Shown piece after piece: positions 13,083-24,025 of a stretch of DNA of 64,000 nt; the stretch's first letter is position 1; the number at the start of each line of letters is the position of its first letter. The DNA is from Rhizoctonia solani (lineage: Eukaryota > Basidiomycota > Agaricomycetes > Cantharellales > Ceratobasidiaceae). A program made the position numbers and the translations under genes. Location: the NCBI RefSeq assembly GCF_016906535.1, contig NC_057383.1, positions 1,054,001 to 1,118,000 on the forward strand, written 5' to 3'. Under the pieces are notes generated by a model, which saw only the letters and a program-made list of their open reading frames with translations, was not told the DNA's origin and ran no database searches.

Positions 13083-13956
13083 CTAAGTAAGCTTGAACAC
13101 CTCCGCAAACTCATCATCACCCTGTCCGGCCGCACGTAACTCGACCATATTCTTCGTAGACACAGCAAACTCTTCCCCAGCTAGCGTCTTCAAAAATTCG
13201 TATGCCATGTCCTGACCGGCGGTCACCCCGGAGCTCGTCCAGAATTTACCATCCACTACCCAACGAGCTTTGGGCACCCATTGAACAGCCGAGCTAGTTG
13301 TTCTCTATCGAACGCTGATTAACACGCAGTCACAGTGATACAAACCTTAAACGCACTTTGATCTCGTTAAAGGCAGACTTGTTTGATGTGGCTCGCTTTC
13401 CATCTAACAACCCAAGCGAAGCCAATGTCCAACTACCACCGCATACCGAAAATATATATTTCGCACCCGGCACCTGGGATTGAAGAAATTTAGCAACTCC
13501 CTTGGGAATGCTCTCGGGATCAAGCACAGGTGGACCTGCGCATACATGCCCCCTCCCTCTTTAGCTCACAGTATTCTCCGACGAGCGAACAGGGTCAGAC
13601 TTGAGCTTACCAGCAGGGACTAAAACAATATTAAATTGCTTGCCTTCCACTTCCTCGAACGTCTTGGTTGCTACAATAAAAGGTCCAGATGACCCTCGAA
13701 TCGGGTCCCGGCTCTCGGCAAGAAATTCGGCTTCAAATTTGACTTTGGGTTTGGGAAGTCCCGGGAGTCTTGAGAGCCATTGGCCACCTAGCGAGTTGAT
13801 GCTCGCGGCTTCGAGGATCTCCATAGGACCTGTATAAGTTCGATCATAGGTAAGCTATAATGCTACAATACTGGGTAAAAGTACTTATTGGTAGTCTAGG
13901 ACCGTGACTCCCTGGCAGAGTACGACGCCGATGGAGAGAATTTGAGTATCAGACAT
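13083..13956 (-). CDS. DJ-1/PfpI (ThiJ) family protein
   Basis: Four exons (13956-13889, 13831-13611, 13535-13346, 13293-13083) total 690 nt and encode 229 residues, the usual size for the family. It begins MSDTQILSIGVVLCQGVT. Family marks are LDYQGPMEIL, the strand FNIVLVPAG, the nucleophile elbow IFSVCGGSWTLA with the conserved Cys, and WVVDGKFWTSSGVTAG near the end, the region that supplies the His of such enzymes. Fungal members include isonitrile-hydratase-like and other glutamine-amidotransferase-like proteins; the substrate cannot be told. Introns two and three are GT-AG (13536-13610, 13294-13345). Intron one only keeps frame as an AT-AC intron, described separately. Confidence 0.88.
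13832..13888 (-). other. Probable AT-AC intron (57 nt) in the DJ-1 gene
   Basis: Exon 1 ends ...GAC TAC CA and the next bases are ATAAGTAC. The intron would end ...CTTATAC, and the exon resumes with AGGTCCTATGG. Joined, this gives LDYQGPMEILEA, the expected conserved family sequence, in frame. No GT donor nearby can replace it: the only close GT lies after an in-frame TAA, and using the AG two bases later gives the wrong frame. The donor ATAAGT looks like the U2-type AT-AC subclass rather than the U12 ATATCC type; that is inference. Confidence 0.65.
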
Positions 13957-15414
13957 TGTGAATTCGAATGTAAGTTAAGAAGAGTAGTTGAAGATGTACT
14001 CGTTAATGGTCTTAATAGTCATTCAAAAGGTCCATTTTATACACCTGGGATGGTCACTGCAGTCATGGCAAGCTTCATAATGTAACGGAGATAGTCTTGC
14101 GGATATCGGTTTGCGCTAGCGGGACTCGAGTTCCACTCCTAGGTGAGCTTGCTAAATCAGGCTACTATCTTGAATCCGACATATCAATGTGCTTCCATGG
14201 AAGTTGTCCCTTGGAGGGATCCCTTGGATAGATTGCCGTCATCGCCGGCAAGGGTGTGTTACCGAGGCATTTGCCTTTTACACTATTCAGCTGTTGTATG
14301 TGCGTTATGCCTTGATATATGCGCTACTTAAAACCATTACCAATCCCTCATACAGTTCGCCTGCGACATTCAACTTGTTTTTTTATTCTTCGAGCTTCGA
14401 ATTTGCCCAAATTTTATATACCACACATATTTAGCCCTCGCTCAATGGATAATCTATTTCCAGCAGGATTATGTGAACCTGACGTCTTGTATCTAATGAC
14501 ATCCATCCAATCAATGCTTTTCTCAAAGGCTATACTTATCTACTACACTCACACAAAATATAAATCACAGTCCAAACATAACTCTGTACACCATGAAAAA
14601 GCAGCCAACAGTGGAAAACCACATAATTGCAATTAGGCGCTAAGGGATGCGAGTAGTTCCATTGGACCTTTGAATATATGCATACATAAGTTTTGTGATC
14701 GAGGTTATAGAAGTATACTCTTTGATAGTCTGGGAATGTGAAATTCCAGCAGAGCACAACAACGACAGGGAGGACTGGAGTATGGCAAATCCGGATCGAT
14801 CCAAAATAGGATCGATGAAGGTAGAATTCTTGATGCTGTTAGTAGTATCGATGACTCATTTAGACGATTTGCGCGTAGCGCTGCGTTATTAAGGCCAACA
14901 ATCGTAATGAAGACGGCCCGGCAGATGTCGATGTTGAATTGCGCCCACCCACTTGTAGATTAGCTGGTTAAATAGGGCAAGCGCCTTGAACTAAATATGT
15001 TGTGGAGCTCCCGATGCGTTTATTCCTTGGGGCCCTTTAGATAGATTACTACTGTCTCTGGCAGGCTTGCGCCGTTATTTTGTCATACAGGTGCTACATT
15101 CATACTACTGCGAGTAATTCATTCAGAGCCCTCATCTGTTGTGATGTAACTCTGATGTTGATTTTCTGTTTTTACTCCAACCGGGATGCCATTCTGCTTG
15201 GAATAGCTTACATAACCTTACATGTGTGAAGAGAAAGAGCACCAATATGGCTAATTCAAAACCAAAATAAAAATCGCAGTAATGGAGGGTGATTGATTGA
15301 ACTACTTTCTGTACAAAATATAAAACGGAACTTCTTATTCATTATACACTTAATTTCTGGGCTGATTTATGGTATGTCCTGTTCCGTTGATTTCAGCCTC
15401 ACATGATAACTACT
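13957..15414. other. Intergenic, AT-rich, no gene seen
   Basis: I see only short open frames with no family marks, and stops in all frames. The left end holds the DJ-1 promoter; the right end is the 3' side of the cutinase gene. Confidence 0.55.
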
Positions 15415-16257
15415 TCATGGTCGGGCTTTGGCGAACGTCGCGGCAACGCCAATGCTAATTCAAGAAAATTTATGTTAGTCGCATATATCATTAGGCAAGT
15501 AGGAGCAGCTATAACACATACCTTCCGTCAGTCGGATATGCCAAGTGAGCCGGCAAACTAACTCCAGGAATAGCACAAAACAAATCGCCAGTGTTACAGA
15601 AGCTAGCAATATTCTGAGAGCTTGAGCTTCCGTCCTTGGGCGACAAATCCACTGAGGGGTTATTGATAGGCCAAGGCTGATTGATATTGCGGGCTGGGTC
15701 ACCAAAAACTAGAATGCTTGCGACTTTAGATTTCAGATTACTGGTAAGGGTTGTACCTGGCAGAGGCTATTAAATAAAATAAAGTTAAGTGAGAGAGGAG
15801 ACCCACTGTGCAGAACAAGTGCGCCTTTGGAATATCCGCTTAGTACGAAGCGCTGATTAGGACAAGCAATGGCCTGAGCAGCAAGGTAGGATGTAGTGAT
15901 AGCAGCCCCGGCGGCAACAGTAACGATATATTCCGCAGAGGTGTCATAAGTAATTGACTTCGTGGTAACTCTATCACGCCCAGTTGGTCAAACAGTGCCT
16001 TATGCAGGTGTCTGATATACGTACCCGCTCGATGCGAGAGCGGCTGCAAGAGGAGTCCCAACAATACCAAGCCCAATTTCAGTTGTGCCTGCGATATGGA
16101 CAAGTTGCAGGGCTGAGCACGACTGGCGAGCCTCAAGCTCAATAGGAGTGCCTATAGCACAAGCAACAAAGACGAATGGGGCCTATAGCAACATTGTTAG
16201 CCAAGTAAACTAAGTGGATAAGTAGGGTGAGCTAACGATAAGATACTTCGCGAGCAT
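15415..16257 (-). CDS. Cutinase-family serine esterase (secreted); one junction out of frame
   Basis: Start ATG at 16255-16257 opens a short hydrophobic leader (MLAKYLI, then APFVFVACAIG after intron 16183-16236). Then come SCSALQLVHIAGTTEIGLG, TYDTSAEYIVTVAAG, the nucleophile motif LSGYSKGALVLHS, LVFGDPARNINQPWP, CNTGDLFC (the Asp with its disulfide cysteines) and SLPAHLAYPTDG (the His). The full Ser-Asp-His set of cutinases is therefore present. Introns 15971-16024 and 15455-15521 are GT-AG; the last exon ends ATFAKARP-stop. The junction between LHS and PLPGTTLTSN (about 15767-15806) has good splice signals (GTGGGT...AATAG, 40 nt) but is out of frame, so either the intron is different or a base is wrong. 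Cutinases cleave cutin or related polyesters outside the cell. Confidence 0.82.
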
Positions 16258-17388
16258 GGTGTGGTAGTCTATAGGGTAATTCTTCAGAGAGAGATACTAC
16301 TAGTGAGAGTAGTAAGGCTGCGTTCAGTCGAACAGCTGTAGTATCTCCCTGGTTTTTTCACACTGTTATATACCTCAACGAATGTCATACCGGCTATGAA
16401 CAGGCCCCGTCTCCCCGTAATCTTAAGCCGCTCGAACCGCATACACTCACCTGGTGACTTGGATTAACAAGGTCTATCTTTCTAAAACTTGCCTGTAGCG
16501 ACGGTTAGCAATGAGTTGAATGGTCGGGGCTCGGATCGTTTGTCTTCCCGGCCGGGTTCATATCAGCGAGAAGCTGTCGGGAGCTGTTGGACAACCAAAT
16601 TGATCGTTGAGAACCTATCAGCTGATCGAAATGATCACATGTGCTTCCCCTATAAGATAGTCATTGAGCTAACCGATCATTGGAAGCGGCTTGCATGCTT
16701 AAGTCCTATCTTGGCGGGGTGAGCGGGACCAGTTAATATTGGCCCGAGGTTGGCTGGCTCTTCTCGTCAGCTAGACGATGTGTTCTACGAGACATAATAG
16801 GGAGTGCACAGTTCAGATTATTTTGATACCCTGGAAATCACAGTATTCGTGCTCGGAGTACCAACGATGTACCTAGAGTGCTATTTCTGGGTCATGCAGA
16901 ATGTATGCATCCCTGTTTCGTGATTTGTGCTTGAACCAAACCCTCGATAGACGAAGTCGAAATATAGGTACATAAAAATGTTAACACAACCCTATCTAGT
17001 ATGATTTCTCCTGCTACCATTGTCAACTACGATATCGAGAACAGTAGTGTGGAATATGATGGCCATGGGTGGAAGCATCTACACTTGGTCTCGTTATTTC
17101 TGGCCACCGACTCGGATGTAATGCAAATATTCCCTATGCTACACACTACACTCGTCAACTGAGTAAGCTATTGTTATTAGAAAATGTTATGAAACTCAAG
17201 GTGTCAAAGTTGACAATCTCAAAAGATATACACGCATACGTGCCCAGGAATAGAACATATGCATATAATTTATAATAGTTTGCTGTTATCTGGACCCTTG
17301 TCCAATTACCTCATCCCAGCGCTAAACCAGCTTCCTACTTACTCATTCAGTTGAAGTCACACTACTGTTCCCACCACACCCATCCAAG
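16258..17388. other. Intergenic between divergent cutinase and LCB1
   Basis: Divergent promoter region. A 77-codon plus-strand frame at 16489-16722 has no family marks and I do not call it. Otherwise AT-rich with nothing recognisable. Confidence 0.55.
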
Positions 17389-19259
17389 ATGGAACAGCTC
17401 GCGCATGTCCAGCGTGCCTTGATGTCTATACCTGGCTCTGCGGCCGTAGTTCGCTATGTCAAGGCTTCTCACCAGGATGACCCTTTTCGCACGATCCTCG
17501 AACTTATTCTTGTTATTTTCGCTATACGCACTTTGCTTATGAACCGCACGCGCTCGGACCAGTCTGGAAAAAACTTTGTTAAGCTGACCGAAAAGGTATT
17601 TCAGACCATAACTTATTTGGTCCGTGCTCATATGCGTGTAGGAAATCGACGACCTTGTAGACGAATGGCAGCCCGAACCTCTCTGCAGCCCGCTCACACC
17701 TGAAGAACAGGCCGACTTAGCCTCGGTGCCTGTCATCGTCGGACCTACTGGCCCCAAGCCCAAACTTGCCTCCAACGGAAAAACAGTGCTCAATTTCGCG
17801 TCCTACAACTTTGCAGGCCTCGCCGGGAACGACTTTATCAAGGAGCGCGCAGTGGAGACGCTGCGAAAGTATGGCCTTGGAAGCTGCGGACCCCCAGGTT
17901 TCTACGGTACCATTGGTATGTATCTACTCTCCTCTCACGCGAATGCATGCTCTATGCTGCAACAACTGCGTTTTTTTCGTCCCCACTCAACTGAGATATA
18001 ACAGCGACTAATTCAAATTCTAGACGTGCATCTCCAACTTGAACGCGACATTGCCTTTTTCCTTGGGACTGAATCGGCTATTCTCTACTCTCAGGCTTTT
18101 CACACGGTTTCATCTGTCATCCCAGCGTTCTGCAAACGTGGTGATATCATCGTTGCTGATCGTGGTGTCAACTTTGCGATCCAAAAGGGCCTCCAAATCT
18201 CCCGTAGCACTATCCGCTGGTACGACCATAATAACCTGAAAAGTCTTCAAGAGGTTTTGGAAAGCGTCGACCGGGAATGCAGGAAAAAGGGATCTAAACT
18301 TACCAGGAGGTTCATTGTCACCGAGGGGATTTTCGAGGGATCTGGACAAATGGTTGACCTGCCAAAAATTGTCGGTGCTCGTCTTGATATCACTTCCAAC
18401 ATTTACTTACCTCCACAGTAGATTGAGCTCAAGAAAAAGTACAAGTATCGACTTGTACTTGATGAATCCATCTCCTTCGGCTCCATGGGTCGTACTGGCC
18501 GCGGATTGACAGAATTGTACAACGTTCCAGTAAGTTTTGGCTTATATATGTTAACGACTAGACCTCACATTACTTAGGCAACTGAAGTGGACATGCTCGT
18601 TGGATCTATCGCAAACGGTCTCTGCTCGGCTGGCGGCTTCTGCGCTGGATCCCGTGTGGTTGTTGACCATCAGGTCAGTGTTTGCTTCACCTTATCTTTG
18701 CTATTCTAAATGGGATTGTTTATAGCGCATTAATGGAACCTCGTTTGTCTTTTCTGCTGCCCTCCCCGCAATGCTCGCAGTCGCTGCATCTGAAGCCATC
18801 TCTATTCTCACGTCCACACCTTCAGCCTTGGCAGCGCTTCACGAAAACGCTCGTCTCTTGCGTAGCACACTTGAAAAATGCTCAGAGTACATCGATATTA
18901 CATCTCATCCAGCGTCGCCTATTATTCACTTCACCCTCCGTACTCAATCCGCGCCCTCGTTGTTGCCTTCCACGGCCGAAATCGTACTGACCAAATCAAA
19001 TCCACACACTCAGGCAGTTCCAAACCCGGTCCAATTCGACATCGCTGCCGAAGAGGTGATCTTGCAACAGATTGTTGACGAGTCGATCAACCAAGGTGTT
19101 CTCATTGCTCGTGCCCGACGACTGCGAGGTCAAGAAGGTGTAGAACCAAGACCTAGTATTAGGGTTGTATGCAGTGCTGCGCTAGGGAAAAAAGATGTTG
19201 AACGTGCTGCGGGTGTTTTGAAGGGCGTTGTGGGAAAAGTGTGTTCCAAGAGGCGATGA
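17389..19259 (+). CDS. LCB1: Serine palmitoyltransferase subunit 1 (LCB1/SPTLC1)
   Basis: Six exons (17389-17595, 17642-17915, 18024-18370, 18422-18529, 18578-18673, 18726-19259) total 1566 nt, an intact 521-residue protein. After an N-terminal membrane segment ([15 protein letters not shown]) come the alpha-oxoamine synthase marks [43 protein letters not shown] and [18 protein letters not shown]. The position of the PLP lysine in the catalytic subunit is replaced ([17 protein letters not shown]), as is known for LCB1. The enzyme condenses serine with palmitoyl-CoA at the ER together with LCB2, the first step of sphingolipid synthesis. The third intron uses a GTCGGT donor. Confidence 0.96.
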
Positions 19260-20334
19260 AGTTCGCTTGACATTTTAGATTAGTTTGGGATGTACATATG
19301 CTTGATTAATGCTTTTTATTGGATTTTTGGACTACATACACTCTGATCGGCTAGAGGGCCCCTTGCTGTGTGTTAACCGAGCTATGGTTCGCAAATTCGT
19401 AAAACTGCTCCTATGTGTAGTCAGTCACAACTCAATATAGGAAAGGCATGTCAGTATTTCCCCTCAATCCCGCACAAGTGAGTCCTTCAACCCGATCCTA
19501 AGCATCAAACAAACCCACCTTTGTCACGTTAGTTGACAGCACTGGCCTTCTCTGTCTTTGACACGCATAATTTAGATCAATTGAGGGCAAATATCAAGAA
19601 TCAATCATAATTCCCCGTCTTTGAGGATGATGGGATAAGTCAGGCACGAAAGCTCTCCAGCCAGTGTGCACTCCGTCTTTCCTACTTGTGTAACCTCTCA
19701 GTTTCATAGAACCTCACTTTTGCATTCGAACTGTGCCACGAAAACGCACAGTTCATAGAGTGTGTTTGCACCGGATCTGAGTACACCGATCTCGAAAAGC
19801 ATTCACATGAGCTTGGGCGTACTGACTTGACGGTCTCCGCATGGTTGTTCCTTGAGGTTGTGCTCGGCTCGGCCTCGGAGTTTTCTTTTAGAATTCCATC
19901 AGGCAGATGCCGCCGGGCCGTACGTAACAGCATAGACGCCATGTACGCCACCAAACTCAATTTTGCTCAACCGCCTGGGATTGCTGCAGCCTTGCCGGCA
20001 GACCGTGAGCGCATTCACATTTATGAGATACTCAAGTCTAAAATGGATTTAAGCTCATCGGGTAATATATGACCCCCTTTTGCGCTACAACCGATGCGTC
20101 TCACTTCAGGGATGGCCAGGGAAATCGAGAAGATGAGCCCAGACGGATAAAGGCGTTCTCGCGGTGGAGTGACCCGATTTGATGGTTGGGCACAAGACAC
20201 GCACGTACTTTACGGACAAACGGGCCAGCGCAATTTTGTTCCTAACAATGCCTGTTTCTGGCAGACATGTGGATCGACGCAGGGCTTAAAACGGTTAGCA
20301 AACCACGTACCGAGTGATTTAGCCCCTGGGAAGT
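19260..20334. other. Intergenic, 3' of LCB1 and 5' of a P450
   Basis: I see LCB1 3' UTR, then sequence without a convincing gene. An 81-codon plus frame at 19827-20072 has no recognisable marks and no splice context. The P450 promoter should lie in the last few hundred bases. Confidence 0.5.
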
Positions 20335-22285
20335 ATGCTCCCCGAGGGCACTCGTCTTTCTCCTGCTGATCTGTGCGCTGCACTGGCTATTGCTCTCGGA
20401 GGGGGGTGGGCGATTACACGTATTTATAAAAAACAACGACAGCTACCGCTTCCACCAGGGCCTCCAGAGAAGTCGTGGCTTAAAGGGAACGGGGAAGAAA
20501 TACCTCGCACATTCGTGTGGCTGAAATATACGGAATGGAACAGGAAGTACGGTGAGTGCAACCAATATCAATTACAGGTAGTATAAGTATGATACTGAAC
20601 TCAAGAGCATACTTTGGGGATTTCTAGGGGACATTATTCACGCACGAGCTGGCTCGAAGCATATAATAGTTGTGTCATCGTACGAAGCCCTGATTGATTT
20701 ATTCGAGAATCAGGGGGCGCACTATTCACATCGACCACGGAGATATATGGCATTTCTGTATGTCTGGTTACTTTACGTGAAAGCCAATGGAACTTACAGA
20801 TGCAGCATGGGATGGGAGAACCTAGCTTTCTTTCGTAGTACCTATGATGAACGACTTCGTATGTTCAGACGCCATATGAACCTAGGTTTCAGCAAGAAAG
20901 CCATTGGAACGTACGATGAAGCCCAGGCCAGAGACGTGCATTTGTTCTTACAGAGGTTAGTTACAAATCCTGAAGGTTTTTTCGAGGAAGCCAAGTGGTG
21001 GGTTCATATCATGCTACCAAAAATAGATTGAGGTCTCATATCATACAGGCTTTTCGGGAGGATTGTCATGCGAATAACATATGGCTACACTGTTACGGGT
21101 ATTAATGATCCGTACATAAAACTTGCAGAAGATGCACTGCAATCGTTAGTCATCGGTGTTATGGGGAATCATCCTGTGGACACATACCCTATCTTACGCT
21201 ATTTACCCGAATGGTTACCTGGAATGAAGTTCAAAAGAGAAGCTCAAGAGGCACGTGGGATTGCAAAACGGCTAGCGAATGAGCCGTTCAACTGGACGGT
21301 TAAGGCCATGGTGGGGTGGCCCTGTCAAATTTATAGCGCATCCGCAGACTGATTCTCGGGCAGAACGAAGGAATCATCACCCCTTCGTTTTTATCTCAGG
21401 TTTTGGAAATGAACGAAGACAGGAATGACAGCTTGGATGCCATCAAGTGGTCGGCCGCAAGCATGTACTCTGGTGGCATTCATAACACCCTCGCTGTACT
21501 CAGCAACTTTATTGTGGCCATGATGCTTCATCCCGAGGTCGCCAGTAAAGGGCGCGAAGAAATAGACAGAGTTGTTGGAACCGAAAGACTTCCTGTCATT
21601 TCGGATCGGGTGACCTACCTTACCTGGATTGTATATTGCTAGAGACGCTTCGATGGCATCCAGTGGCACCTCTAGGTATGTTTGAGCTTTAAGTAATCAA
21701 AACAGCATTCGCTCACATACGCACAGGCTCTCCCCGTTCAGTTCATCAGGATCGTGTCTACAAAGGCTATCGCATCCCGGCTCACAGCACCATATACTGT
21801 AACATATATGCGGTAAGTCAGAGCGTGAACCTAAGCTTGCTAAGCTTGGGTACTGAGAGCCTGTAATCGATCCAGATAACTCGCGATGAGAAGATTTTCC
21901 CAGATCCAGAGAGGTTTATCCCAGAGCGATTCGCAGAGAACGATACTGAGTCGATTCCATTAAATCCTCGAAACTTCGTTTTTGGGGCCGGAAGACGTAT
22001 ATGTCCTGGGAACCATATCGTCGACGCAACTATTTTCTTGTTAGTTGCAAGCATTCTTGCTACTATGGACATAAGTAAGCCCAGAGATGAACAAGGTAAT
22101 GAAGTTGAGCCGGTCGTCGAGAGAGCTGGATTCCAGACGAAGTATGTATTCTCCGCTACACACTTGTACTAATCGAACTGACTGAGGTCGTTAGCCAAGT
22201 AATACCTTTCAAATTTTCGATTACGCCACGCTCCGATCGTGCGCTTCAGCTCATTGAAATGGCAGTTATGTTCGAGAGCGAGTAG
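20335..22285 (+). CDS. Cytochrome P450 (copy 1; single frame break)
   Basis: The protein starts MLPEGTRLSPADLCAALA, with an N-terminal membrane anchor followed by the hinge LPLPPGPPEKSW. Exon joins at 20551/20628, 20757/20800, 20997/21049, 21310/21364, 21675/21727, 21812/21876 and 22141/22195 all read in frame. Family marks: SAASMYSGGIHNT (oxygen-binding helix I region), the ETLRW helix K motif, RDEKIFPDPERFIPERF and the haem loop FGAGRRICPGNH. Near 21610, RVTY should read RVDLPY: one base (a G after GTG) seems missing and makes an early stop at about 21640. The C-terminus resembles that of the P450 at 39.6-41.6 kb. Substrate unknown. Related basidiomycete P450s are often annotated as O-methylsterigmatocystin-oxidoreductase-like. 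Confidence 0.85.
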
Positions 22286-22584
22286 ATAACCAGGGAAAAG
22301 CTATTGCTTCACTTTGGCTTATTACTTGCATATTTTATACGCTTATGTACTTGTCTAAGGGCTAAAATTCAGAGGATGTATGTTTATGGTTGCGTTAGCA
22401 AGCAGCTTGTTCTTATCGCTTCCCAAAAGCATCCAATTAAGCCCAAATCTTCGTTATTACTTTTGTCCAATCCGCCATAACAGAGGACCCGGTTCAGCCT
22501 TAGCTACTTGCAATCCCTATGAACGTTATTACTCTAGATCGGTTATGTCTCTACATTAATTTCAGACGAAGCCCTCTCGATCTT

Positions 22585-23427
22585 TTAATCCTCTCCCAAT
22601 ATACAGCCAACTTTCCGTTTGACCAACTCAAGAGCTCTTAAATATGTCGAATCTTCTGTGTCGGACTCTGGATAATTCAAAAGACCACCGATACAAAAAT
22701 CGATGAACGAAACTTGATTCCCATGACAACGGGCCAGATTCATTATTTAGAGCCAATGAACCCAAAGAGCTTCGAATTTTGTTGTGCTTCTTTCAAGAGC
22801 TTGGTTCGATTTCTTTTGGAGCTGATTCGGGTATAAAACTGGTTCCCTGGTGCGTCTTAATACTCGACGAGCGAGAATCAAGAATTCGCGGCAAGCATGG
22901 AACGCTTAGCGGGACGATGACTGAGAGTTGGGAAGTATTCGGACACAGCAGGCTTTGCAGACCACGTGTACCGGGGAAAAAATAGCCGGGTGTTCAGGCG
23001 CCGGTACTTGTCGTCCAGGTAGAGCGCGATCTTGAAGGAATCTGAAACATAGGTCGGCTTGCCATCTGGATCGGCCGATGGTCAGCTATCACTGATACAG
23101 AGAAAGTTAGCCATCACGGCAGCGGTGAACCACTCGGATTTAACTTTAATTGATGCGTACCTGGTAGGGTATATCGCGGAAACGACTCGGATATTGGCGG
23201 CACCCTAACTCTTTAAGCTTAGGCTCAATATCGGGGAACGAAATGTAGACAACCCGATAAGGCAGGCGTTTATAATTTAATGACAATCTGTGCAACTGAT
23301 TTAAAACTCGTATGCGTGGGTAAGTCATTCAATGGTGCTTACCTTGTTTTGTATGGGTTGAATGACCAGGGTTTGTTATTGGCATCAGCCAGTCATAGAA
23401 AATCGGGTTCTCCATGGTAGCGGCCAT
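22585..23427 (-). pseudogene. Decayed etherase-type GST paralogue
   Basis: The start MAATMENPIFYD and a following WSFNPYKTR (one base out of frame) match the intact GST at 36.1-37.0 kb. So do LSLNYKRLPYRVVYISFPD after a GTAAGC...CACAG intron, DPDGKPTYVSDSFKIALY, YPAPEHPAIFSP and FIDFCIGGLL. Pieces lie in different frames, with stop codons between them near 22790. The order of segments is the same as in the intact copy, so this is a relic of a whole gene. Some breaks are one-base deletions like those elsewhere in the window, but the stops and the weak match at the C-terminus favour real decay. Confidence 0.75.
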
Positions 23428-24025
23428 TTCAAGGACCTTGGGGATGTAATCACTAATAACTGTCGTGTCTCTTGGAAAGCCTTGTGGGTGAGTTATATAC
23501 ACTAGCATTCGCGGTAGTTTAGTCACGAGCCTGGTGTATAGCCTTGCGGTGCAACACATAACAGTACTAGGTCGGCGTGCTCGGGAGAACTATGGTGTGT
23601 CATCATGTACAGCCACCACGCGAGCTCAGTACCCATGGAAGATAGATTATTCGGAGATCTTTGCTTCATGGATCTATCCGGCCGAGCTCTGTGCAAATGT
23701 CGATATTATATTACTGGGTGGTCACAGGCATCGACACGGAACCCAGTCGTTCACTCTCAGCATGGCAACATATACAAAAGGCAAATTTGACCCCGCCCGA
23801 TTGACCACCGGCAGACTTGTCAGGAAGTGATCAACTAAATCCCTTGAGATTTGCTTGGCTTAATGGCTACTCGTCACAACGTGGGGTAGATCAACGCCTT
23901 ACTGCCTATAAAATATTGATAGCACTCTAATACCCGTCGGTTGCAACTTTTTGACCTATCTCACCCACCGACTGCAAGTACCTCCCACTACCTGCTAATA
24001 GGCTCTCAGTCGCCGCTCTCTGGTT
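23428..24025. other. Promoter region between GST relic and second P450
   Basis: Divergent spacer of about 600 bases. Short open frames on the plus strand (23534-23830) lack family marks. I see no repeat. Confidence 0.5.
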
